NCBI GenBank assembly: GCA_009760855.2
Contig: WPIO01000015.1
Location: 1,073,001-1,087,500 of the forward strand
Length of the DNA: 14,500 bases
Direction: 5' to 3'
From: Cristatella mucedo
Taxonomy: Eukaryota > Bryozoa > Phylactolaemata > Cristatellidae
Shown: positions 6,535-14,406 of the stretch, in pieces
Position numbering within the stretch: position 1 is the stretch's first letter
How the letters are laid out: every line of letters begins with the position of its first letter
Made by a program: the position numbers and the translations under genes
The notes under the pieces: generated by a model
What the model was told of the DNA's origin: nothing
What the model saw: the letters and a program-made list of their open reading frames with translations, nothing else
The model's database searches: none

Positions 6535-8708
6535 TCTAAAATAACCTGTGAATCGCGAAACCTCAAGACCCTTGACATCGATGCTGTCCGTGCGAGCATA
6601 TCTGCTTCACCTTTGCTGCTCAGTCCTCCCTCCGATCTGTCATCACTGGTAGATTGCTACAACACGACACTAGCTGACACGCTCGACGAGTTTGCACCTT
6701 TGACAAAGCGCACTGTGCGCCCCCGCCCAGACGGCCTATGGTTTACCACAGACATTAAACTAGCCAAGTCTACTAAACGAAAGCTTGAAAAGGCATACAA
6801 AAGATCCGGACTAACTGTCCATCGACAGACATATGAAGACTACTGTAGGTCGTACCAATCGATCCTAGCAAAGGCTAAGTCTAGCTTCTATAGAAACATT
6901 GTTGAATCACAGATGCACAATCAAAAAAATGCTGATGTCGACAATAAACCATCTCCTCAACCGTTCCCAGGTTAGCTCCTTACCTGATGATCCTTGTGAT
7001 GATCTAGCCGATCGCTTCTCTCGATTCTTTGTGCAGAAGATAGACAAAATCAGGGAATCCATCCCTGCGATGACAACCTTCCTACTAGAATGCTGTTCCT
7101 CGGTTCCTGGCTGCGCCTCAATGTCTGCATTTAAACAGGTCACCAGTGATGTAGTCCTAAAGCTCGTATCTCAATCAAAGAAGACAACAAGTCCACTGGA
7201 CCCTATTCCCACTGTCCTGCTCCTACGTTGCATTGATCTGCTGCTGCCATGCATAACCAGCATCATTAATATGTCATTAGCCTCAGGTCAGGTCCCAGCA
7301 CCTTTCAAAAAAGCTGTAGTCAGGCCACTTCTCAAGAAAGCTACACTAGACCAAGAGAACTTAAGCAACTACCGCCCAGTCTCCCTTCTACCATTCCTAT
7401 CAAAGACACTGGAACGGGTCGTGGCAGACCAGCTGAACTCGTATATCGAAACCTCACACCTTGCTAGTAAGTTCCAGTCTGGCTTTAGAGCTAATCACTC
7501 CACAGAGTCAGCATTGCTTCGGGTATACAACGACCTACTTAGGAATGCAGACATGGGTAGAGTGTCTCTTCTTATTTTGCTCGATCTTTCGGCAGCTTTT
7601 GATACCATCGATCACAAAGTACTTCTAGAGCGCCTCTCATCTCGCCTGGGCATCACTGTCACTGCTCTGCAGTGGTTCAGGTCCTATCTCAGTGGGAGAC
7701 TCCAGAGTGAATGGACAAAGATCATCTGAAGTACCTCTAAAATATGGAGTACCTCAGGGCTCAGTGCTAGGTCCGGTCCTTTTCACCGTTTATACTCTCC
7801 CTCTCGCTGATGTGATTGCCAAGCACAATCTAGGCTTTCACTTCTATGCGGATGACACTCAATTGTACCTTTGCTTTGATCCCTCCCAGCCTTCGAGCAC
7901 CTCAAATTCTCTCAACTCACTTGCTGCATGCATTGATGACATCCGATCATGGATGGCAGCAAATTTTCTAAAACTAAACGATGATAAAACTAACTTACTA
8001 GTTATGGGCAAACCTAGTGTTATTCAGAAATTGGAAAGGCTGACTTTCAAAATTGGCTCTGCCAGCATATCTCCAGTTGCATCAGCTCGAAATCTAGGTG
8101 TCATATTCCAAAGCGACCTCTCGTTAGACGACCACATCAGCTCCACAGTCAAATCAGCCTATTTTCAGCTTCATAACATTGCTAAAATTAGGGCTTGTTT
8201 AGATAAGGATACCACGTCCAAGTTGGTCCATGCATTCGTGACATCTCGTCTCGACTTCTGCAACTCACTGCTTACTGGCCTACCAGCATGTGCGATCAGG
8301 CGATTGCAGCTGGTGCAAAACTCTGCAGCTAGGCTTGTCTGTCGTGAGCGTCGCAGTTGCCACATTACTCCACTTCTCGCCGACCTGCACTGGTTACCAG
8401 TCAAGCAACGGATTGACTTCAAGGTTTTGTCGCTCACTTTTAGGTCTCTTCATTCTATGGCTCCAGCCTATCTTTCAGATACACTACCCCATCAGGCAAA
8501 GCATCGTACCACTCGCTTTTCGGAATCCAACAGTCTAGAAATACCTCGTACAAACCTTAAATCCTTTGGAGACCGTGCATTTAGCTCGTATGCTCCCACA
8601 GCCTGGAACTCCCTCCCGACCTGCATCAGAACATCCCCTGACCTGACCACATTTAAAAGAAACTTAAAAACATACCTATTTAGGACAGCATTTAGTGGGT
8701 CCTTGTGA
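6535..8708 (+). pseudogene. LINE reverse transcriptase, two frameshifts
   Basis: The linker reads in one frame to the A7 run at 6923-6929, where the frame slips; the old frame stops at 6973-6975 and the new one continues with MLMSTINHLLNRSQVS. Polymerase blocks follow in order: NYRPVSLLPFLSKTLERVV, FQSGFRANHSTESALLRVY, motif A LLDLSAAFDTIDH (Asp codons 7583 and 7601), then a second slip near 7700-7710 after YLSGRLQ. Motif [11 protein letters not shown] lies near 7746-7775, motif [10 protein letters not shown] has YADD at 7845-7856, and [15 protein letters not shown] follows. The C-terminal part includes [18 protein letters not shown] and AWNSLP, and ends at TGA 8706-8708. The catalytic residues are kept. 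Only the two slips visibly break this part. Confidence 0.88.
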
Positions 8709-8945
8709 TTCGTCCTCGATGTGCTTATGCGTGCTGACACTGTTCATGCTGCCACTAACCACATTTGCATGCTGACCGAGTGCATGTAACCCCTAACCAT
8801 GTTATTCATTTTGTTTGTTTTTCAAGCATGATTTTACTTACTATTCTATTGCGTATCACTTTGCAGCAAATGTAAAGCGCCTAGAAAGAGATTAAGTTCT
8901 CTGAGGGCGCTTTATCAAGTGCAATATTATTATTATTATTATTAT
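8709..8945 (+). other. LINE 3' UTR and (ATT)n tail
   Basis: The last ~75 bases hold AAATGTAAAGCGCCTAGAAA, an AGAG/CTCT-armed hairpin region (AGAGATTAAGTTCTCT) and a GC-rich GGGCGCTTT, followed by about seven ATT units at 8924-8945. The same end occurs at 4114-4220 and, on the minus strand, at 11434-11510, and it forms the tail of SINE family 1. Conservation of this end across a LINE and a SINE points to the site the reverse transcriptase recognises. Confidence 0.8.
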
Positions 8946-8989
8946 CACCATCGTGTGATCTACTTCATACGAGCAAACATGGGCACTTG

Positions 8990-9103
8990 CACACGCGCAC
9001 ACACACACACGCGCACACACACACACACATACACACACACACACTCACACATGTGGGCACACACACACAAACACACACACACATACATACATACATACAT
9101 ACA
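8990..9103. repeat. (CA)n/(CATA)n microsatellite
   Basis: Alternating CA with CG interruptions runs from 8990 to about 9082, then CATA units to 9103. It begins about 45 bases after the LINE tail. Alternating purine-pyrimidine DNA of this kind can adopt Z-form; no function is claimed. Confidence 0.9.
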
Positions 9104-10015
9104 GAAGGACTTCTATTGCTTTCACAGTGCGCACGAGCTTTTTTGCTCGTTATTGTCTTTTGTCAGCTCGTCGGTCCCATAGTAACTTGGTCCATCGACT
9201 TGTTTTTGAGCTTACATCCTGCTGTGATCTATGGTGAGCAGTCCACTTGACGGACGGCTCACCTCTGTGTCTCAGTGTGACTCAAGTCACGTTCCTTGCT
9301 ATCGGCTCTTAGAATTCCTTGCCCGGCCCCCCTGTCTGCTGCTGGCTACTAGAGAAGAGCACTAGCCCAACCATCCATCCGTCCCAGCCTTTCGTCATCA
9401 CTGGAGTTATACCCACTGACGGTTGCATCTAATTTGCTAATTGCTGTCGCTTTGACCTGCCTTCCGCCACCATCTCTTCTTTTCTTTCATCAACGTCTGC
9501 TGTGTGCTGGTTGGTGCTTCGTCGAGCACCGCGTGCGATCTCCCGGCTGGAGCGCCTGGTCAGAGCATCGCCACAATCGCGATGCTCTGCAGCGTGAGGT
9601 GGTGCCGCAGCTGCACCTCGGTGCCACCGCTGCATCCTCCATCCTGGCCCTCGTGTGCAGCCTTTGCGACTTTCTCAGCAGCAGCTCTGGCTCTGCAAAG
9701 TCGAGACCGGCAAATTGCCTTTACTGCGCTCGGACACAAGCAAAACAAATTGTGCTGCTTTACCAGCTTGTGCAACATGTCCGCGTTAGCACGTACGCTG
9801 AGCCAGTGAATCCACTCTGCTGAGAGCAGAGAGCACTCGCTGCTGGACGACTGGTCGTTTTTTGAAGCGCTCGCACACTTTGCAGTCGTTTTGTAAGCGT
9901 TTCTGTTTTTGTGCAGTCCCGCACCTGGGCTTGCCTGGTGGCCACCTTAGCAGGAATCGCACCGAGTGCCCCGCCGATTCTGCCATGTTTTCATTTCTGC
10001 ATTACCTTTTTGTAG
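9104..10015. other. Remainder of intron 2, no recognised gene
   Basis: Moderately GC-rich with long overlapping open frames on both strands, none recognised. The notable structure is the 11-bp stem hairpin at 9561-9589. The end is a strong pyrimidine-rich acceptor (TTTTCATTTCTGCATTACC, then TTTTTGTAG) ending at 10015. Confidence 0.5.
9561..9589. repeat. Perfect 11-bp inverted repeat, 7-base loop
   Basis: CAGAGCATCGC (9561-9571) and GCGATGCTCTG (9579-9589) are exact complements around CACAATC. It lies in intron 2. Confidence 0.75.
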
Positions 10016-10708
10016 AAATCGTTTGTAAAGGGCCTTCCTGTGACCTCGAACTCTGAAAGAAAGGGATTGCTGAGCGAGCTATCCACTGCCGATGACGGTG
10101 ATGCTGGCCAGCATGCAACTAACAGTCCGGTGGCATCAACATCTCCTCTTTCCCCTCCTCCTCCTCCTCCTCCTCCTCCTCCTCCACCTCCTCCTCCTCC
10201 TCCTCCACCACCACCGTCACCACCGACGTTGGTGCCTCCACAGCCACCCACGGGGGCAGGCACTTCGCCGATGGGCGCCCCTGCCCTGAGGCAGCGCCCA
10301 GCCTCGCCGGCTGTTGCTGCGGCAGCTGCCACCGACGACCACGGCGACCTGGCCAGCGCTCTCAAGCAGCGCCTGCAGGGCGGCTTCAAGCTCAGGCCCA
10401 TCCAGTGCGGCTCGCTGCAACCGGTCGATGGCGGCGGCAGGGCGCCGCATCGCCCCGCCTCGCCCACCACGGCTCTGATGCAGAGCATACGCAGCGGGTT
10501 CAAGCTGCGGCCCGTCGGCGAGCGAGCACTTCCGGGCGGTGATGGCCTCTGCAGCGCCGTCAATCCGGGCGGCCGCACGAGCAGCCCGGCAGCGGCCAAA
10601 GTCGGCAGTGAGCTCAAGGAAGTGCTGCAGAGGCGAGGGGCCGCCTGCTCGTCGTCGCCGTCCTCGTCGGAAAACGAGTCCGAAGGCGACGACGGCTGGA
10701 ATGATTAG
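10016..10708 (+). CDS. JMY: JMY/WHAMM-like protein, last exon: polyproline, two WH2 motifs, acidic end
   Basis: The 230-codon exon starts after TTTTTGTAG in phase 0 (KSFVKGLP). In order it encodes a short Ser-rich linker, about 22 consecutive Pro from a CCT repeat plus more Pro (profilin/SH3-binding type), WH2 motif 1 (LKQRLQGGFKLRPI, 10361-10402), WH2 motif 2 (LMQSIRSGFKLRPV, 10475-10516), a connector-like helix (SELKEVLQRR, from 10607) and a Ser/Glu/Asp tail ending EGDDGWND. This is the WH2-connector-acidic output module that binds actin monomers and activates Arp2/3. The Trp two residues before the last residue is the family's Arp2/3-contacting position. Both WH2 motifs share GFKLRP where a canonical motif has LKK-V. 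The exon is far richer in GC than the two upstream exons. WHAMM rather than JMY remains possible. Confidence 0.82.
   Translation, partial: KSFVKGLPVTSNSERKGLLSELSTADDGDAGQHATNSPVASTSPLSPPPPPPPPPPPPPPPPPPPPPSPPTLVPPQPPTGAGTSPMGAPALRQRPASPAVAAAAATDDHGDLASALKQRLQGGFKLRPIQCGSLQPVDGGGRAPHRPASPTTALMQSIRSGFKLRPVGERALPGGDGLCSAVNPGGRTSSPAAAKVGSELKEVLQRRGAACSSSPSSSENESEGDDGWND
10153..10215 (+). repeat. (CCT)n coding microsatellite encoding polyproline
   Basis: About twenty CCT/CCA units run in frame with the exon and encode uninterrupted proline. Length changes by whole units would alter the tract without a frameshift. Confidence 0.85.
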
Positions 10709-11060
10709 CCTGGGGCCACGACGGCTGCTGCGCGTGGGGTGGCCGGCCGGCCGCCGTGCCGCCCCACACCTGTGCGTGCCCTCGAGCCTGGGTGCAGCGC
10801 TCGCTGGTCGAATTTGTGCATGCCGTAGTCACGGACTCATGCCACCTTGCCTTAGTCGCCCTCCTCCTTGCAGGATCGTGAGGGTGCGACCTAAGCGTAA
10901 AAATGGCCAGTGTACTCGTTGGCTTTTTTCTTATCATTATTGCTGTCGTTGTGAGTGTGCCGACTTTATTGGCTTCCGATTTTGTACTAGTAAAAATGAA
11001 TGCTGACTGGCTTTTCTTTTAGTTTTCTTTGAATGCAAATTAAATCTACTTGATCTAGAC
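10709..11060 (+). other. 3' UTR of the JMY-like gene
   Basis: The GC-rich start (GGCCGGCCGGCC near 10741-10752) gives way to AT-rich sequence with T runs. No coding is supported. The end is inferred from the polyadenylation signal at 11039. Confidence 0.5.
11039..11044 (+). promoter_or_regulatory. Candidate polyadenylation signal ATTAAA
   Basis: ATTAAA is the commonest natural variant of AATAAA and lies 331 bases after the stop codon, in AT-rich sequence. It is the best candidate seen before the repeat-rich region begins. Confidence 0.45.
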
Positions 11061-11089
11061 AGGAGATCTGGCTTAGGCAACTGCTCCCT

Positions 11090-11430
11090 GAGCATCTTAG
11101 CAGTCTCCCTACTGCCATTCCTACCAAAGACACTGGAAGGAGTAGTGGCAGACTAGCTCAAACTCTTGTATGATAATATCAAACCTAGCAAGTAAGTTCA
11201 GGTCAGGTTTTAGAGCAAAGCACTCCGCAGAGTCAGCAGTGTTGATAGTGTATAACGACCTTATGAAGAAGGCTTACTTAGGTAGAGACCTCTGATAGTT
11301 CTGCAAGATCTTGCTGCATCTTTTGAGCATATTGATAACAGAGTCCTTCTTAAGTGTTCGTCATCTCGCTTGGGCATAACTGCACTGCAATAATTTAGGT
11401 CCTATCTCAGTGGTAGATTTAAGAGCATTG
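11090..11430 (+). mobile_element. Degenerate L2-type RT fragment, plus strand
   Basis: The DNA follows 7376-7706 of the large LINE copy: GTCTCCCTACTGCCATTCCT, AAAGACACTGGAAGGAGTAG, the CACTCCGCAGAGTCAGCA region and CCTATCTCAGTGGTAGA. It corresponds to RT from the first blocks to just past motif A. Many stops and indels are present and the motif A aspartates are not readable in one frame. It ends abruptly at about 11430, where the tail of the minus-strand copy begins. Confidence 0.8.
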
Positions 11431-11433
11431 CTA

Positions 11434-11998
11434 TAATAATAATAATAACACATTTGCTATAGCACCCTCAGAGAACTCAATCTTTTTCTAGGTACTTTAC
11501 ATTGGCTGCAAAGGAAGCGCAATCGAATGGTTAGTGATAGCATGTTCAATAAACAGAAAGAATAACATGATTAGGGGTGACCTGCATAAGGTAAGCATGC
11601 AAGTAAGGTTAGTGGCAGCATGCACAGTGTCAGCACACATAAGCACGTAAATGACGAATCACAGGGACCCACTAAATGTTGTGATAAATAGATGCGTTTA
11701 GTTTCTTTTTAAATGTGGTCAAGTTAGGGAATATCGTGACACCAGTCGGGAATGAGTTCCAGGCTTTGGGACTATACGAACTAAAGGCATGGCCTCCAAA
11801 GGATTTGAGGTTTGTACGAGGTATATGTAAGCGATTAGATTCCGAAAAGCTGGTAGTACGATGTTTAGTCTGGTGGGGGAGTAGATCTGATAGGTAGCCT
11901 GGAGCCAAAGAATGAAGGGACCTAAGAGTGAGTGACAAAACCTTGAAGTCGATGCGTTGCTTGATTGGGAGCCAGTGCAGGTCAGCGAGATGTAGATA
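11434..11998 (-). mobile_element. 5'-truncated L2-type LINE 3' end, minus strand
   Basis: On the minus strand, coding begins at about 11990 with [16 protein letters not shown] and continues [33 protein letters not shown] and KAWNSFPTGV to a stop near 11672-11674. A 3' UTR and an ATT-type tail follow (AATAATAATAATAA on the plus strand, 11434-11450). The open frame of nearly 100 codons and clear similarity to 8370-8708 show it is less decayed than the adjoining plus-strand fragment. It lacks the polymerase core. Confidence 0.85.
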
Positions 11999-12596
11999 TC
12001 AAGTTCAAAGCTAAATGGTGGCTCAGCTGCTGCAATGCAAGCTGTAGCCTGTGTTCCGTGAACGGCTGCATTGATGGTTCCTGGTGGCGATGGAAAATTC
12101 GCGGTCACTTTCCACTCAGGTTCGAAGCAGCATGGCTGATTTCTTGTTGCAAGGATGGTGTTGGAGTGAATAAGCATCGTCACTCGTTCCTGCCCTTGGA
12201 GGCACTGCAGGCCTTATCGCTCTGCTCTTGCAGTACGATAAGGGTACGCATCGGCTAGTCAACATCCGCGCCGCCTTTAGCTTTAAAATAGGGTTTATCT
12301 GAGTTTCGAAGCTAAGTAGCCTGAAAGGTCAACTGTACGGTGGCTCGACAAGTCTGCGTGATCGAGTATCCACATTTTCGGATTCAGTGTTGATGGCATG
12401 CACAAGTAGTAATAGTGTCTCTTACGGAGCTGGTATGGGGAGCAGGTGTGCGATTGTCTCCAAAGACCGCCTTTCGTCCCGAAGGACCGTAGTCCCTTCT
12501 GTTTGTAGAAACTCGGGAGATAACCGTGCTTAGAAAGTAGATAGTAGGCGGAATGCCATGAAGGTCCATCGATACTGGATCCATGCCTCCTTGTTT
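11999..12596. other. Intergenic stretch, nothing recognised
   Basis: No gene, LINE continuation or repeat was recognised on either strand. In particular the missing downstream part of the 11090-11430 RT fragment does not resume here. Confidence 0.5.
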
Positions 12597-12779
12597 TGGC
12601 CCAGGGGAAGGGTGCTCGCCTTGTTAAGCCGTGATGGCCCAGTAAAGGCGTTTACTCTTCGCGACCTCGGTCCGGAGGTCGTGGGTTCAAATCCTTGGGT
12701 TAGTGATTCTTTGTTGCCACTGCAAACGGTAGGGATAGCCTTTAAGGCTCTTCTACCGCTATGCAAAAGAGGCTGTTAA
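12597..12779 (+). mobile_element. tRNA-headed SINE family 2, copy A
   Basis: A box-like TGGCCCAGTAAAGGCG is at 12635-12650, and B box GGTTCAAATCC follows at 12684-12694, a tRNA-like spacing of 49 bases. A second A box-like word (TGGCCCAGGGGAAGG) lies 38 bases upstream at 12597-12611, as if a head were partly doubled. After the B box come GATTCTTTGTTGCCACTGCA and CTTCTACCGC. The copy at 14407 shares CTCTTCGC, GGTCGTGGGTTC and TTGCC(C)ACTGCAA. It lacks a proper acceptor stem, so a working tRNA gene is unlikely. Confidence 0.65.
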
Positions 12780-12821
12780 ATCAGTTATTATTTTTGACAT
12801 TATCAGTTATTATTTTTGACA
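12780..12821 (+). repeat. Two direct 20-bp repeats
   Basis: ATCAGTTATTATTTTTGACA occurs at 12780-12799 and again at 12802-12821, two bases apart. It lies between SINE family 2 copy A and the family 1 copy, so it may be the 3' tail of the former. Confidence 0.75.
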
Positions 12822-12828
12822 ATCGAGG

Positions 12829-12920
12829 TGGAGGGTTCGAGCCCTGCGGCATATGTAATGCGTCTGGATATATATTAAGCTATCTTAGGGAGCTGTACGA
12901 ATGCATTATATATTTTTAAA
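12829..12920 (+). mobile_element. SINE family 1, 5'-truncated copy
   Basis: It begins just before a B box (GGGTTCGAGCCC, 12833-12844) and lacks the A box. It continues TGCGGCATATGTAATG, then TATTAAGCTATCTTAGGGAG and CTGTACGAATGCATTATATA. This follows the complement of 3480-3560 base by base with scattered changes. It ends in an AT-rich tail. Loss of the A box means it could not drive its own pol III transcription. Confidence 0.78.
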
Positions 12921-14406
12921 TTTCAGTCAGAATTGCTGAACGTTACGCTAAACGTACTTAAGGGACGAGCAGTAAGCAGCCTTCGGTCATTCTGTGTTCA
13001 GAGTCGCAGTGCCTGTATTATGTCATCCGTGTCATCCGAAATCTTGTTCTCCGAAACCAGATGTCAGATTCGTGCCAACTGTGGTCCATGTTAAAAAAAA
13101 TAAAGGCTACTAGATGCTATCGCTTGCCAGTCAAAATCGCCGTGAGCTACTCATCGGTATCACCATTGGTTGGTGAATCCAGAGTTGCGGCTAGATTTCT
13201 CTAGCCAGATTGATCGCCATAGATCTGTCCTATACTCATCCATTCTACGCCAAAAGACCTCGTTAGCGAGTACTTCAATGCGATGCCCATACGACTCTTC
13301 TTTATAAGTGACTCTTCTTAATAAAACAACTAAAGTGTCGCTGGATTTTTATGCACGGTCACGATCTCAAGACTTGAGTGCGTCAGTCTAGCCTTCATTG
13401 CTAAAGGCAGATGCTCTGTTAGCCTAGCGGAGCTCCGAAATTTTATTGGACAGACTCGATATGACCTTAGCAGACTGCCGAGCATACAGCACTGGGCAAA
13501 GGACTTAGTAGCAATTCGGAGTTACTAATTGCAGCGACTGCTATCAGACGGCTTATTTTGCACAGCAAAAAGCAGTAGAGTTGGCTTCAAGTAAAACACG
13601 ATAAAAAAAATTATGGCTAATAGCCCTAACGTGCTCAGGATTGCTTGTGGTCTATCAATTGCAGGAGCGATATGCTGAGGGATATGCTTCGCGGCTAGGT
13701 AGTTCGGCAGCGCCCACGCTTTAATCTTTGAAGAATAGCGGTTTTTTTCTCAAGATCAAGTTGTGAATCTCATCAGATGCGGGCGACACCAGAAAATAAA
13801 ATACACTGCCCCGAATTTAACACTAGCACCAAGATCCTCGTAGCAGTTATTCCAACGCTGCAGTTGTCAGCCTTTCTGCGGCCCATCAAGGTCTATCGCT
13901 CGGCGCTTTATGGCCGTCTTGTTTCCGTACAGATGTATCTCACGCCAAGACCCACACCACGATCACTGACCGTTTGCACTGACGAATTGGGCATTCTGGG
14001 CGAACCGGAAAGGGGAACGGCTAAACGACACGGCGCAGCTCAGTCGGAGCAAAAAAGTTCGCAGCACCGAGGCAACCAGCCAAACCGCGGCTCGAGCGGT
14101 CTCGAGCCGCGTTAGGTCCAAACAGACTGTCTTCGGTGAGTTGGCATAATATCGCCCACACAAGTGCAGCGCTTGGGCTTTTAGTACAATCTTAAGAAAA
14201 AAAATCCAGCGCATAGCATCTAGTTAACCTCGTGGCTCCGTGTTGCAAGGTGCTTTCATTCCACGACCACCCAGGCAGTGAATTTAAAACCTGCAGCAGG
14301 CAGTCTTTTATTGCCGACCTTTCTATGTCCCCTCTACTACCGCCACATAGTTGTGGCTTTGTAATCATTCTACTGATACTTTTTAAGTGTGAATATACCT
14401 ACAAGT
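12921..14406. other. Intergenic stretch, nothing firm
   Basis: No recognised gene or repeat family. A 112-codon open frame at 13777-14115 has no recognised domain and overlaps an opposite-strand open frame. The hairpin at 14086-14111 is listed separately. TAGCCTAGCGG near 13421 resembles an A box but has no B box partner. Confidence 0.5.
14086..14111. repeat. Perfect 11-bp inverted repeat, 4-base loop
   Basis: CGCGGCTCGAG (14086-14096) and CTCGAGCCGCG (14101-14111) are exact complements around CGGT. The stem is GC-rich and stands out from its surroundings. There is no T run after it and no gene to assign it to. Confidence 0.75.

Larger units (their letters stand above)
6035..8945 (+). mobile_element. 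5'-truncated L2/CR1-type non-LTR retrotransposon
   Basis: The order is a partial apurinic-type endonuclease, linker, reverse transcriptase, C-terminal region, 3' UTR and an (ATT)n tail. That order and the tail type fit the L2/CR1 group of LINEs. The N-terminal endonuclease and any first ORF are missing, so this is a 5' truncation. The coding frame is broken at least three times but few stops have accumulated, so the copy is younger than the family B copies and the 11090-11430 fragment. It lies in sense orientation inside intron 2 of the JMY-like gene. A target duplication was not found. Confidence 0.88.

Noticed and set aside
8919-9250. Two open frames rich in His/Thr
   Set aside because: They are translations of the CA/CATA microsatellite.
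9434-9823. 129-codon open frame in intron 2
   Set aside because: No domain, splice borders or recognisable composition; another frame and the opposite strand are open there too.
9991-10617. Minus-strand 208-codon open frame with a polyglycine run
   Set aside because: It is the antisense of the polyproline/WH2 exon; the glycine run is the complement of CCT repeats and no domain is recognisable.
10539-11006. Plus-strand 155-codon open frame overlapping the gene's stop
   Set aside because: Arg/Pro-rich composition is what a GC-rich exon gives in another frame, and it continues into the 3' UTR; the WH2-acidic frame is the real one.
11090-11998. Twin-primed (5'-inverted) single LINE insertion
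   Set aside because: The inverted piece adjoins the tail side of the minus-strand copy instead of its 5' side, and the plus-strand piece looks much more decayed.
12635-12705. A working tRNA gene
   Set aside because: A and B boxes are present, but a paired acceptor stem and usable anticodon arm could not be made; the shared flanks with 14407 point to a SINE.
13777-14115. 112-codon open frame downstream
   Set aside because: Unrecognised, overlaps an opposite-strand frame and includes the GC hairpin; no supporting signal.
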